A stretch of 64,000 bases of DNA from Pedobacter sp. Leaf41. Lineage in GTDB: Bacteria; Bacteroidota; Bacteroidia; Sphingobacteriales; Sphingobacteriaceae. Where the stretch lies: NCBI RefSeq assembly GCF_001422545.1, contig NZ_LMLE01000001.1:928127-992126 (forward strand). Reading direction: 5' to 3'. The translations under genes were made by a program, and so were the position numbers. The notes beneath the pieces are model-generated. The model was not told the DNA's origin. It made no database searches and worked only from the letters and a program-made list of their open reading frames with translations. Every line of letters starts with the position of its first letter. The stretch's first letter is position 1. Shown piece by piece: positions 1 to 8,876 of the stretch.

Positions 1-48
1 CTTGCAGAACTGAGAGGTTTGGAAGTAGGAGTAACCGGAAATTATTAA
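1..48 (+). CDS. 3' end of an unidentified gene
   Basis: The window opens inside a reading frame that gives about 15 residues ending in GVTGNY and stops with TAA at 46-48. A strong hairpin terminator follows 10 bases later, which supports this being the true end of a transcribed gene. Too little is present to name the family. Confidence 0.55.
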   Translation, partial: LAELRGLEVGVTGNY

Positions 49-58
49 TTTTTATAAC

Positions 59-93
59 AATACCTGCCGAGTAATAGGCGGGTATTGTTTTTT
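59..93 (+). terminator. Rho-independent terminator
   Basis: A 10-bp stem (AATACCTGCC with GGCGGGTATT, one G-U pair) encloses an 8-base loop and is followed by a run of seven T. It closes the gene entering from the left. Confidence 0.85.
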
Positions 94-132
94 ACAGTCA
101 AGTTATGGCTTGAAATTTGAGCAACTCGCATT

Positions 133-369
133 ATGGAAAACAAATCTAATCCCGGTAAGAAAATTTTAACTCCTTCAGTTATTCATGATGATTTACCAGA
201 AGTTAAAAAACCAGAACACCTGCGTAAAGTAGCATTGGAACATGACGATATGTTACCTGAAAATCCTGAAAGAAATTACCACCACGATGAGCTTTTCAAG
301 TCATCAACATCTAGCCACGATGAGATAAAACATGCGGATGATGATGTTTGGAACGGGGAAGATGCTTAG
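133..369 (+). CDS. Small hydrophilic hypothetical protein
   Basis: A 78-residue, highly charged protein with many Asp, Glu, His and Lys and no membrane segment or signal peptide. Histidine-aspartate pairs recur (HDD, HHDE, HDE, HADDD), so metal binding is conceivable but unproven. I do not recognise the family. The ATG at 133 follows the upstream terminator by 40 bases. Its TAG stop directly abuts the stop of the convergent DUF4185 gene with no spacer. It is probably a real small gene, because the frame is clean and the composition fits a disordered protein. Confidence 0.6.
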   Translation: MENKSNPGKKILTPSVIHDDLPEVKKPEHLRKVALEHDDMLPENPERNYHHDELFKSSTSSHDEIKHADDDVWNGEDA

Positions 370-1542
370 CTATTTCATGCTGATATCAGCTTTCATAAGG
401 TAAACATTATAGGGTTCCCACTGCGACATAGTGAAGTATAAATGATCGGTATTATTTTTTAACGGATAAATATAAGGACAGTATAATCCTTTAAATTGGT
501 TAACATCGGCTAATATTTTTAGATTGCTCCAGGTTCCATTAATACTTTTGGCATCGCGATAAACCATAGCATGGAATTTACTTTTCGCCATTGGATCATA
601 AGCTGAATCGTAGCTGTAAGCAATGATCCATCGCTTAAATTTCTGATGATATAGGAGGGAGGCCTCGCCAATGGGTCCGGGGATAATAACGGTCGCTTTA
701 CCTTCATCAGCTTTGAACCACTTTTTCGAATCACCATTCCAATATTCATATTGATCTAAATTCAGCATTTCTTTTTCCTTAATCCTGGCCAGATATCCAG
801 GCCCACCACGACCGGCTAAGCTCCCTATCATATAAACAAAACCATCTTTCTTAGCATAACAGATCTGAGAAAACTTACTATTGCCATTAAAGGTTACTGC
901 CACTTTTCTCGTCCAAGTTGTTCCATCATCTGTTGAGGTATATAACGAAGACAAGTTAGTAAGCCATCGGCCATTTTTACCGGCCCAATCATAAATGTTC
1001 ATGTAATGCACATAATCTGTTTTACCTACTCGAATAGCTGCTGTTGGAATAGAGGTGTTGTATTTTTTAGGATTTGTCTTTCCACCAGCAATAATTTCTC
1101 GGGCACTTCCGTTTTCATCCAATACCATAGAATCAATTGTGATTCCATCCTCCAGATTATTGTCGCTTGAAAATGCCAGAACATTTGATCGCCAATTAGC
1201 ACCATTGCCACCGCCTTTACCATCCTTTTCAGCAATAAATTCTCTTCCATGGGTATCACCGAAAAAGATCCCGACTTTTGAACCTTCCATTTGCCAAAAA
1301 ATTCCCAGATCAGTTCCACCAACATCATAGTCCTTTGCAGTATTATTCGGACTGGGAAGTTGTTCACCTTTGAGTAGTGTTCCCGTTAATCGAGCGATTT
1401 TTTTGACATTACTCAATTGCAATTCAGGAGTTTTATTGTTTTGTGCCAAAGCACAAAGACTACTGAAAATAAGGACAGTAATGGCTAAACTAAAAGGTTT
1501 TAGTAGTTTTTGAAATTGATATGGTGTCATTTTGGTTTTCAT
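370..1542 (-). CDS. Secreted DUF4185 domain protein
   Basis: A 390-residue protein with an N-terminal signal peptide (hydrophobic core about residues 15-33, ending in ALAQ). The mature part looks like a DUF4185 beta-propeller-type domain: GTDLGIFW and FFGDTHG near the start, then short repeated beta-rich units with YTSTDDGTTW and a late tract around PYIYPLKN. DUF4185 proteins are usually annotated without function; one branch is now glycoside hydrolase family GH183, with endo-D-arabinanase activity. Export to the periplasm or surface and a carbohydrate-related role are therefore plausible, but the substrate cannot be read from sequence. The gene stands alone and ends tail-to-tail against the small gene at 133-369. 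Confidence 0.8.
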   Translation of the reverse strand: MKTKMTPYQFQKLLKPFSLAITVLIFSSLCALAQNNKTPELQLSNVKKIARLTGTLLKGEQLPSPNNTAKDYDVGGTDLGIFWQMEGSKVGIFFGDTHGREFIAEKDGKGGGNGANWRSNVLAFSSDNNLEDGITIDSMVLDENGSAREIIAGGKTNPKKYNTSIPTAAIRVGKTDYVHYMNIYDWAGKNGRWLTNLSSLYTSTDDGTTWTRKVAVTFNGNSKFSQICYAKKDGFVYMIGSLAGRGGPGYLARIKEKEMLNLDQYEYWNGDSKKWFKADEGKATVIIPGPIGEASLLYHQKFKRWIIAYSYDSAYDPMAKSKFHAMVYRDAKSINGTWSNLKILADVNQFKGLYCPYIYPLKNNTDHLYFTMSQWEPYNVYLMKADISMK

Positions 1543-1703
1543 TTGGTTAGCAGACTAATGTAAGTATATTAGCCAAAAAAGAAACCAATATAAATGATTT
1601 GTTACCGAACATTTCCTGCAAAAGTTACCGAGTTTTAAATATGGAGATTTCGAAACGTTTGTAGCTCTTTTTTGTTATTTTCATCTACATATTAATAGTT
1701 TCA

Positions 1704-2789
1704 ATGCGAAAGTTTTTACAAAGATTATTAGGTAAATGGGTAATTAACCTCTCTAACAAGTTTGGTTCTCGACCTAATCAGATACGTATTCACGAAGCAT
1801 TGACCAAACTTTATGACACTATTTTGGATGAGCCCGGCAAACGAGGATTGGTTTTCGATTTGCAACCGGACGATAAATTTATCATCTTTTCAGATCAGCA
1901 TAAAGGCGCAAGAGACTATGCTGATGATTTCGCTCTGGCAGAGAAAAACTATTTAGCGGCGCTTGCTCATTATCATCAAGAAAATTTTCATTACATCAAC
2001 CTGGGAGATAGTGAAGAATTATGGGAAAATTTAATGGAATCTGTGATTAAACACAATAAAGCTACTTTTGAGGCAGAGAAGGCATTTATACTCTCTGAAT
2101 CGTTTACAAAAATATTCGGTAATCACGATTTGTATTGGGATAACGATCCACTTGCTGGCTTCAACCTAAATAGAATTTATGGAAAAAAGATCCCCATTTA
2201 TGAAGGTGCTATTTTAAGAACGAATATAGCGGATAGAAAGTTAAATATTTTCCTTACTCATGGCCATCAGGGTGATTTACAAAGTGATGGAAATTGGTTT
2301 AGTAAGTGGTTTGTTAGTACAATTTGGGCACCTTTGCAATCGTTCTTACGAATTAATCCTAATACTCCAGCTTACGATAATCAGCTTAAAACCGAACATA
2401 ACAGCATGATGTATAGCTGGCAAATAGAACAACAAAATACCTCGCTGATTACCGGGCATACGCATCAGCCTGTTTTTGCTTCGCTCACTCATTTGGAGCG
2501 AATTTATTTAAAGCTAAAAAGAGCAACCATAAGTAATAATCAACAAGAAATTGACTTATTAAATGCCGAATTGAAGAAAAGAATTCGGGAAGGGGATGAG
2601 GCACCAGAATTTAAACAGTACAAACCAGGCTATTTTAACAGTGGTTGTTGCTGTTTTAGTGATGGCGACATTACGGGTATTGAAATTGAAAATGGAGTAA
2701 TACGTTTAATCAAGTGGTCATTTCTGAAAAAAGGAGCCCCAGAAAGAATTGCGCTTGAGGAAATGAGGTTGGCAGAATTGCTCGATTAA
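1704..2789 (+). CDS. Metallophosphoesterase
   Basis: A 361-residue calcineurin-like phosphoesterase. The dimetal motifs appear in order: D64-x-H66 (SDQH), GDSEE with D102, GNHD at 139-142, THGH with H186 and H188, and GHTH with H252 and H254. The set is complete, so the protein should be an active metal-dependent phosphatase or phosphodiesterase; the substrate is not evident. There is no signal peptide, so it is probably cytoplasmic. A basic N-terminal 30 residues precede the domain. Its stop codon directly abuts the stop of the convergent histidine kinase gene. Confidence 0.88.
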   Translation: MRKFLQRLLGKWVINLSNKFGSRPNQIRIHEALTKLYDTILDEPGKRGLVFDLQPDDKFIIFSDQHKGARDYADDFALAEKNYLAALAHYHQENFHYINLGDSEELWENLMESVIKHNKATFEAEKAFILSESFTKIFGNHDLYWDNDPLAGFNLNRIYGKKIPIYEGAILRTNIADRKLNIFLTHGHQGDLQSDGNWFSKWFVSTIWAPLQSFLRINPNTPAYDNQLKTEHNSMMYSWQIEQQNTSLITGHTHQPVFASLTHLERIYLKLKRATISNNQQEIDLLNAELKKRIREGDEAPEFKQYKPGYFNSGCCCFSDGDITGIEIENGVIRLIKWSFLKKGAPERIALEEMRLAELLD

Positions 2790-3932
2790 TTATTTTATTG
2801 GTAGCTGAACAAAAAAAGTAGTGCCCTTATTTTTTCCTTCACTCTCTGCCCAAATTTTACCTTTATGCATATCTACAAACATTTTCACAGCTGTAAGACC
2901 CAAACCATTAGAATTTTCGCCATGAGTTGGTACCGCGCTTAGATCTGCAAATTTTATAAAAAGTCTTTCCAAATCAATATCATTTAAACCTACACCTTCA
3001 TCTTTAACTGCTATCGTAATTAAATTTTCTTCTTGCTGATGCAACAATGTGATGCTTCTATTTTCAGGAGAAAATTTAATTGAATTATGTAAGATGTGAT
3101 AAAAAAGCTTCGTTATCTTTTCATCGTCGCCAAAAATTTCTAAAGCCGAATTTATTTTAATATCAAAGTTTTGATTTTTTTTATTAGCCAGTGGCGCTAG
3201 TTTTTGGCTAACCGCATTTAAAACTTCTCGGAGATCAATTTTATTTTTTTGTGGTTTAAAGGAACCACTTACTTTTTTAGCCGAGCTTAAAATTTCGTTT
3301 AAACTACCGACCATTTTTTTTGATTGCAAGTTAATTTTTGAAGCAATCAAGCCTGCTTTTTCATCAATGTTTGGCATTCTACTCACCAATTCCGATTGCA
3401 GCGAAATAGTAGTCATCGGATTTTTTAAATCGTGAATGAGCACATGCAAGCGATCATCCTGAGCAGTTAGTGTTTGTCTGATGGCAATCCTGGTTTCTAA
3501 TTTGTCAATAACTAGTTCTGCTAATTTTGATAACATTTCTTTTTGTTTTTCCGTTGGTTCTGCCGTGATGTTGCCAAACACATAAAGCGCTCCAATTATA
3601 AAATAATCAGGAGATTTGATGGGTACAGCTATATATTTATCAGGCTCATCACTTCTTGCGATATTATTCCTTGTTACCGACCCGTCTTTTAAGTATTCTG
3701 GAGATAGAAAACTATCATTCTTTGATAATTCAATTTTCTTTCCAACTTGCGATTTTATAAAAATATCATCGTTGGTTATAAAGCAAATTCCAGCATTTTC
3801 AACCTCGAAAATTGCAGCCGCCAACCAGCTTATATTATCGTAGGTGTTTTCCGCTGGTGAATTTAAAATTTCATAATATAAAAGTTTTTCTAATCGGCTG
3901 TCGCTATTAATTGGGGTAATGTTTTCAGGCAT
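2790..3932 (-). CDS. GAF-domain sensor histidine kinase
   Basis: A 380-residue soluble sensor kinase. Residues about 20-150 form a GAF-like sensor. The dimerisation/phosphoacceptor segment carries HDLKNP with H167, and the HATPase_c domain shows the N box (HNSIKFSPE), G1 (DEGVG) and G2 (GLGLTAVK). There are no membrane helices, so the signal is probably intracellular. No response regulator is adjacent, so it is an orphan kinase whose partner lies elsewhere. It ends tail-to-tail with the metallophosphoesterase gene. Confidence 0.87.
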   Translation of the reverse strand: MPENITPINSDSRLEKLLYYEILNSPAENTYDNISWLAAAIFEVENAGICFITNDDIFIKSQVGKKIELSKNDSFLSPEYLKDGSVTRNNIARSDEPDKYIAVPIKSPDYFIIGALYVFGNITAEPTEKQKEMLSKLAELVIDKLETRIAIRQTLTAQDDRLHVLIHDLKNPMTTISLQSELVSRMPNIDEKAGLIASKINLQSKKMVGSLNEILSSAKKVSGSFKPQKNKIDLREVLNAVSQKLAPLANKKNQNFDIKINSALEIFGDDEKITKLFYHILHNSIKFSPENRSITLLHQQEENLITIAVKDEGVGLNDIDLERLFIKFADLSAVPTHGENSNGLGLTAVKMFVDMHKGKIWAESEGKNKGTTFFVQLPIK

Positions 3933-4100
3933 GATTGTGTTTTTAGAATGCTGATCCCGGCGAGAACAACAATAATGTTAAAGGTAAAGATTATCCTCAA
4001 AAGGATAAAAAAAGAAACAATTATATAGTAAATTTAGTTAATATACATATTGAAAATATTCGGATAAAGAATTCGAATTAACGATCAAATCAACATAAAA

Positions 4101-5573
4101 ATGAGATTATACATTGAACGAAAACCCGTTAAGGTAAACCCCGATACCAAACGTGTTATTGCCCGTTTTTTTTTTAACGGAGAGGAAAGAGCGCTTGAGG
4201 TGATAAGAAAAGTTTTAGAGTTTTCTGATGAAAAAGTTTTCTCCTTAATATCGCCAATTCTGCAGGAATACTCAAAACGACATAGGAATATCACAAAGAT
4301 TTTAAATCGGCATTGTAAAAAACTTAAAAAGCAGTTTACCATGTTAAATACCGATATGGAAGACCTTGATCAATATAAAAGGTTACTGATCGGTGCTTAC
4401 TTTACACACGAATATTCAATTGAATCTGCTGCTTTTTTTAATCCCAGTATTGTAGATGATCCTGATCAAACGGATTTAGTGGAAGGCGAGAAAAGAGTAA
4501 TTATAAGCTTCAGAGCTGTTGGGGAAGGCCACATTTCATCGATTGTTTTCCGAAGGGCATTAATTGATAAAAATAATAATATTCAGGTGCTGCCGGTAGG
4601 CGATTATGTAGATGAAGCTGAGGTGGTGAAAAATGCAATTTATGTTAAAAAACTTTTCCTAAAAAAGGCTGCCTACGCACAAATTGATCCTTCGGTTTTA
4701 GAGGAGATTGAAGCTAAATTAGATGATAAGTTTGAGTATACTACACTAAGTAATATCATTAAAGATTCTAAAAGCTTACATAAAGATAACCCAATCAAAT
4801 CGGTTGAATTCGATAAAGTGCTTTGGCTTTCTGATACCTACCACACGATAAGTTTTTCAAAAGATACCGATATTTCCGATCGTGTTATTTTCCCGATCTC
4901 AGAGTTCGAAAGAAAAGGAATTGAAGATGCCAGGTTTGTAAAATTTATAAAAGATGATGGAAGAGTAGTGTATTACGCAACTTATACCGCATTTGATGGA
5001 TCACTTATCATTCCGAAATTAGTACAAACGGAGGATTTCTATGAGTTTAAAGTGATTCCGCTTTATGGAGATGGCGCACAAAATAAAAATTTAGCGTTAT
5101 TCCCCCGGAAAATAAACGGGAAATATGTGATGATGAGTAGGATAGATGGTTGGAATAATTACATCATGTTCTCTGACAAAGTGAATGTTTGGGAAAATCC
5201 AATTTTGCTAAAACAGCCACGTTACTGTTGGGAGCTCGTGCAGATAGGAAACTGTGGTTCGCCGATTGAAACTGACAAAGGTTGGCTGGTAATCACCCAT
5301 GGTGTTGGCCCAATGAGGAGATATTGTATCGGAGCAGTGTTGTTAGATTTAGAAGACCCAACCAAAGAAATAGGACATTTAATGGAACCACTAATTATAC
5401 CAAATAATGATGAGCGTGAAGGTTATGTTCCAAACGTGGTCTATTCTTGTGGATCAATAATCAGTAACGGGGAGCTTATTATACCTTATGGTTTATCCGA
5501 TTATAGTTCTTCATTCGCAACCGTAAATCTAGAGTTACTTTTAAATCGCTTGTTAGAAAACAACGATAAATAG
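4101..5573 (+). CDS. GH130-family glycosidase/phosphorylase
   Basis: A 490-residue protein. After an N-terminal helical region (about 1-110) comes a five-bladed propeller typical of GH130, with CGSPIETDKGWLVITHG, a Glu/Arg-rich active-site stretch and a C-terminal blade containing YVPNVVYSCG and YGLSD. GH130 enzymes phosphorolyse or hydrolyse beta-mannosides, and a related family (GT108) acts mainly as a mannosyltransferase, so direction and substrate remain open. It converges with a GT4 fusion gene across a shared bidirectional terminator. The two are recurrent neighbours in Bacteroidota as far as I recall, which hints at a common mannoside or glycan. Confidence 0.82.
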   Translation: MRLYIERKPVKVNPDTKRVIARFFFNGEERALEVIRKVLEFSDEKVFSLISPILQEYSKRHRNITKILNRHCKKLKKQFTMLNTDMEDLDQYKRLLIGAYFTHEYSIESAAFFNPSIVDDPDQTDLVEGEKRVIISFRAVGEGHISSIVFRRALIDKNNNIQVLPVGDYVDEAEVVKNAIYVKKLFLKKAAYAQIDPSVLEEIEAKLDDKFEYTTLSNIIKDSKSLHKDNPIKSVEFDKVLWLSDTYHTISFSKDTDISDRVIFPISEFERKGIEDARFVKFIKDDGRVVYYATYTAFDGSLIIPKLVQTEDFYEFKVIPLYGDGAQNKNLALFPRKINGKYVMMSRIDGWNNYIMFSDKVNVWENPILLKQPRYCWELVQIGNCGSPIETDKGWLVITHGVGPMRRYCIGAVLLDLEDPTKEIGHLMEPLIIPNNDEREGYVPNVVYSCGSIISNGELIIPYGLSDYSSSFATVNLELLLNRLLENNDK

Positions 5574-5590
5574 TTAAATTCTAATGCACA

Positions 5591-5627
5591 AAAAAAGGCT
5601 GATTCAAATGATGAATCAGCCTTTTTT
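5591..5627. terminator. Bidirectional terminator between GH130 and GT genes
   Basis: A perfect 15-bp stem (AAAAAAGGCTGATTC with its complement) with a 7-base loop. The A run on one side and T run on the other let it work for both convergent genes. Confidence 0.9.
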
Positions 5628-5642
5628 ATTTGCTCGAACAGT

Positions 5643-7916
5643 TTATTTTGCTACTTTTTCGTTTTCTACCAACGGAGAAGACAATGTTGCATATTCAGCC
5701 TCGGCAGCCTTTAATACGGCTAAATGTGAGATAAAATAAGCTAGCGTACTTTCAGCGCCTTGATTTCTATTCACACTGTTAAATTGCAAGCCATCGGCAC
5801 AGCCATGCGTTTCGAAATCGTACAGAGGAATATGAAGGCTGTTTTTGCCTAAAAACCATTCATAACTCACCTGCATTAGGTTAAGATATTTCTCATCTTT
5901 GGTAATTTCATAGGTTTTAGCGTAAAGCAGTACCATCGCCATTGTTTCAATAGCTTGCTGATCATATATTGGATTTTTACCATGCTTTTTCATCCAACCA
6001 TCATTCCCAACTGGATTCAAATAACCATTTTCGAAAGAAAACTTATTCAAAAACTCAATACTTTCCATGGCAATTTTATACGATTCTATATTACCTGTAG
6101 CTTCATAATGATGAAGAAGCGCCAACGGTAAAATGGCGTTATCGTAAGTCAAAATATCTTCAAACCAATGCCATTCACCATCTTTATTAATGTTATATGC
6201 TTTTTTAAGTGTATTGGCCAAAGTGTTAATTTCATTAATTAGTAATTCATCGCCGTGGTGCGTTTTTAAATAATAAGCTACTCCAATGATGGTATTGGCC
6301 TGGCCTCTCATATATTTCAAACTTTTAAAATGAGAAACGGAATGTGAGAATAATTCTCTTCCGAATTCTCGGTAAGAGTTATTTGGGGCAACATTTATCA
6401 AATAACCTAATGACCAAATGGTACGGCCAAACGAATCTTCAGATCCAACTTCATCCAGATAATTTCTATTAAAGCTTAAAAAATTCCTAAAATTTCCATC
6501 TTCCCGCTGCATATATTGAATGAAACTTAAATAGACTGGAATTAGCTTCAGCGCTTTTTGATTTTTATCTTGCTCAAAAGCCATTAAAGCCATAATTAAT
6601 GCTCTGGCATTATCATCTATACAGTATCCTTCCTTCAAGTTTGGTATTCCAAAACGGGCATGCTGTATAATTCCAGTATCATCAGTCAATAAGGAGATAT
6701 GACTTAAATTTAAAGCTGGCATTCCTTCAACATCAATAATAGGCGGCACAACTCTCGATGGTTTCTGACCTGCAAATAATGCCTCATCCAAAACGTTCAT
6801 GTAAACATTTCCAATAGCTGGCCACCTTAAATTTAACCCATATTGATATGCATTTAATTTAAGTTGTTGATGCTTATTTTGATCATTCAATAATTCATTC
6901 ACCACATTTGCTAGCTGCTCATCGTTTTTAAAATCGAACAACCTACCTCTGTTATCTGCAAGTAATTCTTGCGCATGCCAATAGGGAGTAGAAACTACAG
7001 CTGCACCTGCTCCAATAGCATATGATAATGTTCCACTGGTAATTTGCGCTTCATTTAAATATGGAGTAACATAAATGTAGCAGGCAGTTAAATATTGATG
7101 TAATTCCTCTTCAGAAACAAATTTATTTACAAATGCAATGTTACTTTCCACACCCAGCTCCTTGGCCAAAGCTTTAAGGCTATCGCGATATTCCTCTCCA
7201 TTATGTTTGACCACACCTGGATGTGTGTTTCCTAGAATCACATATAAAACATCAGGATGTTGGGCGACAATGCTCGGAAGCGCCTTTATCATCGTTTCTA
7301 ATCCCTTATTACGACTAATTAAGCCAAAGGTGAATAGCACTTTTCTATTTCTAAATAATTCACTTTGAGCAACTTCATTATTTAAAATCGGCTCCAGGTC
7401 TGGAACGCCATGTTCAATTAATTTTATCGATGATTGTGGAATTTGGTAAATGCTGGTTAAAAATAAAACTGCTTTTTTACTCATCACCACTATTTTCGAA
7501 GATTTTAATGCAATCTCTTTAATAATGGTTTGTTGCATAAAATTGGGTTCCTTTAAAACCGTATGTAAGATGGTAATGAAAGGCTTTTTTAATCTATTGA
7601 TAAATGAGAGTAAAAATACCCCGCTATTACCACCATAAATCCCAAATTCGTGTTCGATGATGCAGGTTTCAATATCACTGTTATTTATGAAATCTGCAGC
7701 TTCTAAATAATCTTGCTGATTCTGCTGTCTGATTACAAACTTAACTTCCTTTGGATAGGCATGCTCATCAAGATTATCTGATTCATTTAATGCGACAACA
7801 AAACTGTTTTGAGCATCATAAGAAGAGTTTAAGCTTAAAGCGTTAACTAAATTCTGATTGAATGTTGCTAACCCGCATTCGCGTGGAGGATAAGTGGATA
7901 TGTATGCAATCTTCAT
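5643..7916 (-). CDS. GT4 glycosyltransferase fused to a glycosidase-like domain
   Basis: A 757-residue two-part protein. Residues 1-375 are a GT-B fold GT4 transferase: STYPPRECGLATF at the N-terminus, FTFGLISRNKGLETMI (donor-site start) and the acidic EAQITSGTLSYAIGAG segment that binds the nucleotide sugar. Residues about 400-740 are helical with CIDDNARALI, DGNFRNFL, EDSFGRTIWSLGY and YDQQAIETMA, which resemble an (alpha/alpha)6 glycosidase-like barrel. It probably builds a mannose- or glucose-containing glycan and may trim or bind it. There is no signal peptide, so it should act in the cytoplasm. It is the convergent neighbour of the GH130 gene. Confidence 0.8.
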   Translation of the reverse strand: MKIAYISTYPPRECGLATFNQNLVNALSLNSSYDAQNSFVVALNESDNLDEHAYPKEVKFVIRQQNQQDYLEAADFINNSDIETCIIEHEFGIYGGNSGVFLLSFINRLKKPFITILHTVLKEPNFMQQTIIKEIALKSSKIVVMSKKAVLFLTSIYQIPQSSIKLIEHGVPDLEPILNNEVAQSELFRNRKVLFTFGLISRNKGLETMIKALPSIVAQHPDVLYVILGNTHPGVVKHNGEEYRDSLKALAKELGVESNIAFVNKFVSEEELHQYLTACYIYVTPYLNEAQITSGTLSYAIGAGAAVVSTPYWHAQELLADNRGRLFDFKNDEQLANVVNELLNDQNKHQQLKLNAYQYGLNLRWPAIGNVYMNVLDEALFAGQKPSRVVPPIIDVEGMPALNLSHISLLTDDTGIIQHARFGIPNLKEGYCIDDNARALIMALMAFEQDKNQKALKLIPVYLSFIQYMQREDGNFRNFLSFNRNYLDEVGSEDSFGRTIWSLGYLINVAPNNSYREFGRELFSHSVSHFKSLKYMRGQANTIIGVAYYLKTHHGDELLINEINTLANTLKKAYNINKDGEWHWFEDILTYDNAILPLALLHHYEATGNIESYKIAMESIEFLNKFSFENGYLNPVGNDGWMKKHGKNPIYDQQAIETMAMVLLYAKTYEITKDEKYLNLMQVSYEWFLGKNSLHIPLYDFETHGCADGLQFNSVNRNQGAESTLAYFISHLAVLKAAEAEYATLSSPLVENEKVAK

Positions 7917-8052
7917 AAGTACTAATAGGTTGATATACCTTATTTAACATAGCCGATGGTAAATGGTTTTATTTTCGATAGATTTCACTTGATTATGACA
8001 AAACAATATGAATTATCGTCTTGTTACCTATAAAATTTTAAACATTATTGCT

Positions 8053-8823
8053 ATGAGATCGATTTGGAAAGGTTCAATTGGATTTGGTTTGGTTAATATT
8101 CCTGTAAAATTGTTTTCAGGAGTGCAAACTACGCACCTGGATTTTGATATGCTTGATGAACGCGATCATGAAAAAATTAGGTACATGCGTGTAAATGATA
8201 AAACGCATAAGGAAGTACCTTTTGATAAAATTGTTAAGGGACATTTTCTGAAAGACAAATACATTATTTTAGATAAACACGATTTCGAAGAAGCTTCACC
8301 AGAAAAAACTAAAATTATTGAACTCGAAAATTTTGTCGATATCAAAGAGATTAATCCTATTTATTATGAAACCTCATATTATACAGAACCAGAGAAGCAG
8401 GGTCGAAAAGCCTATGCACTGCTATTAAAAGCATTAGAAAAATCTGCCAAAGCCGGTGTAGCTCGGTTTGTTTTGAGAAATACCGAAAACCTTTGTGTTA
8501 TTCATCCCATGGAGGGTGTAATTGTGATTACCAAAATTCGGTTTGAACAAGAAATCAGAAGTTTATCAGACATTAATAAAGTAACGGATATCACAATTAC
8601 TAAAAAGGAGATGGATGTAGGTTTAGCATTGATTAAACAATATAGTTCGAAATTTGATTTAAGTGCTTTTAAGGATGATTATAGCGAAGAATTGTTAAAG
8701 ATAATTAAGGCAAAAGCCAAAGGCAAACGAGCTACAGTGAAGAAAATGAAACCACAAAAAGCGACGAGCGATGATTTATATGATCAATTGATGCAAAGTT
8801 TGGGATCAAAAAAAGGAGCTTAA
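8053..8823 (+). CDS. ku: Ku protein (non-homologous end joining)
   Basis: Bacterial Ku binds double-strand DNA ends as a homodimer and recruits LigD. The protein shows the family start MRSIWKGSIGFGLVNIPVKL and core features such as KAYALLLKALEKS and ARFVLR. I chose ATG 8053, not the in-frame ATG 45 bases upstream, because bacterial Ku proteins begin at this motif; the result is 256 residues, a usual length. The C-terminal tail is lysine-rich (KAKAKGKRATVKKMKPQK), as in other Ku proteins where it aids DNA binding. No ligD gene is in this window. A terminator follows immediately. Confidence 0.93.
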   Translation: MRSIWKGSIGFGLVNIPVKLFSGVQTTHLDFDMLDERDHEKIRYMRVNDKTHKEVPFDKIVKGHFLKDKYIILDKHDFEEASPEKTKIIELENFVDIKEINPIYYETSYYTEPEKQGRKAYALLLKALEKSAKAGVARFVLRNTENLCVIHPMEGVIVITKIRFEQEIRSLSDINKVTDITITKKEMDVGLALIKQYSSKFDLSAFKDDYSEELLKIIKAKAKGKRATVKKMKPQKATSDDLYDQLMQSLGSKKGA

Positions 8824-8839
8824 GGATGTTGGATTGAAA

Positions 8840-8869
8840 AAAAAAGGAGGCCTTATCGCCTCCTTTTTT
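8840..8869. terminator. Bidirectional terminator after ku
   Basis: A GGAGGC/GCCTCC stem extended by an A run and a T run, with loop CTTATC. It lies between the convergent ku and esterase genes and can serve both. Confidence 0.88.
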
Positions 8870-8876
8870 CGGCATC

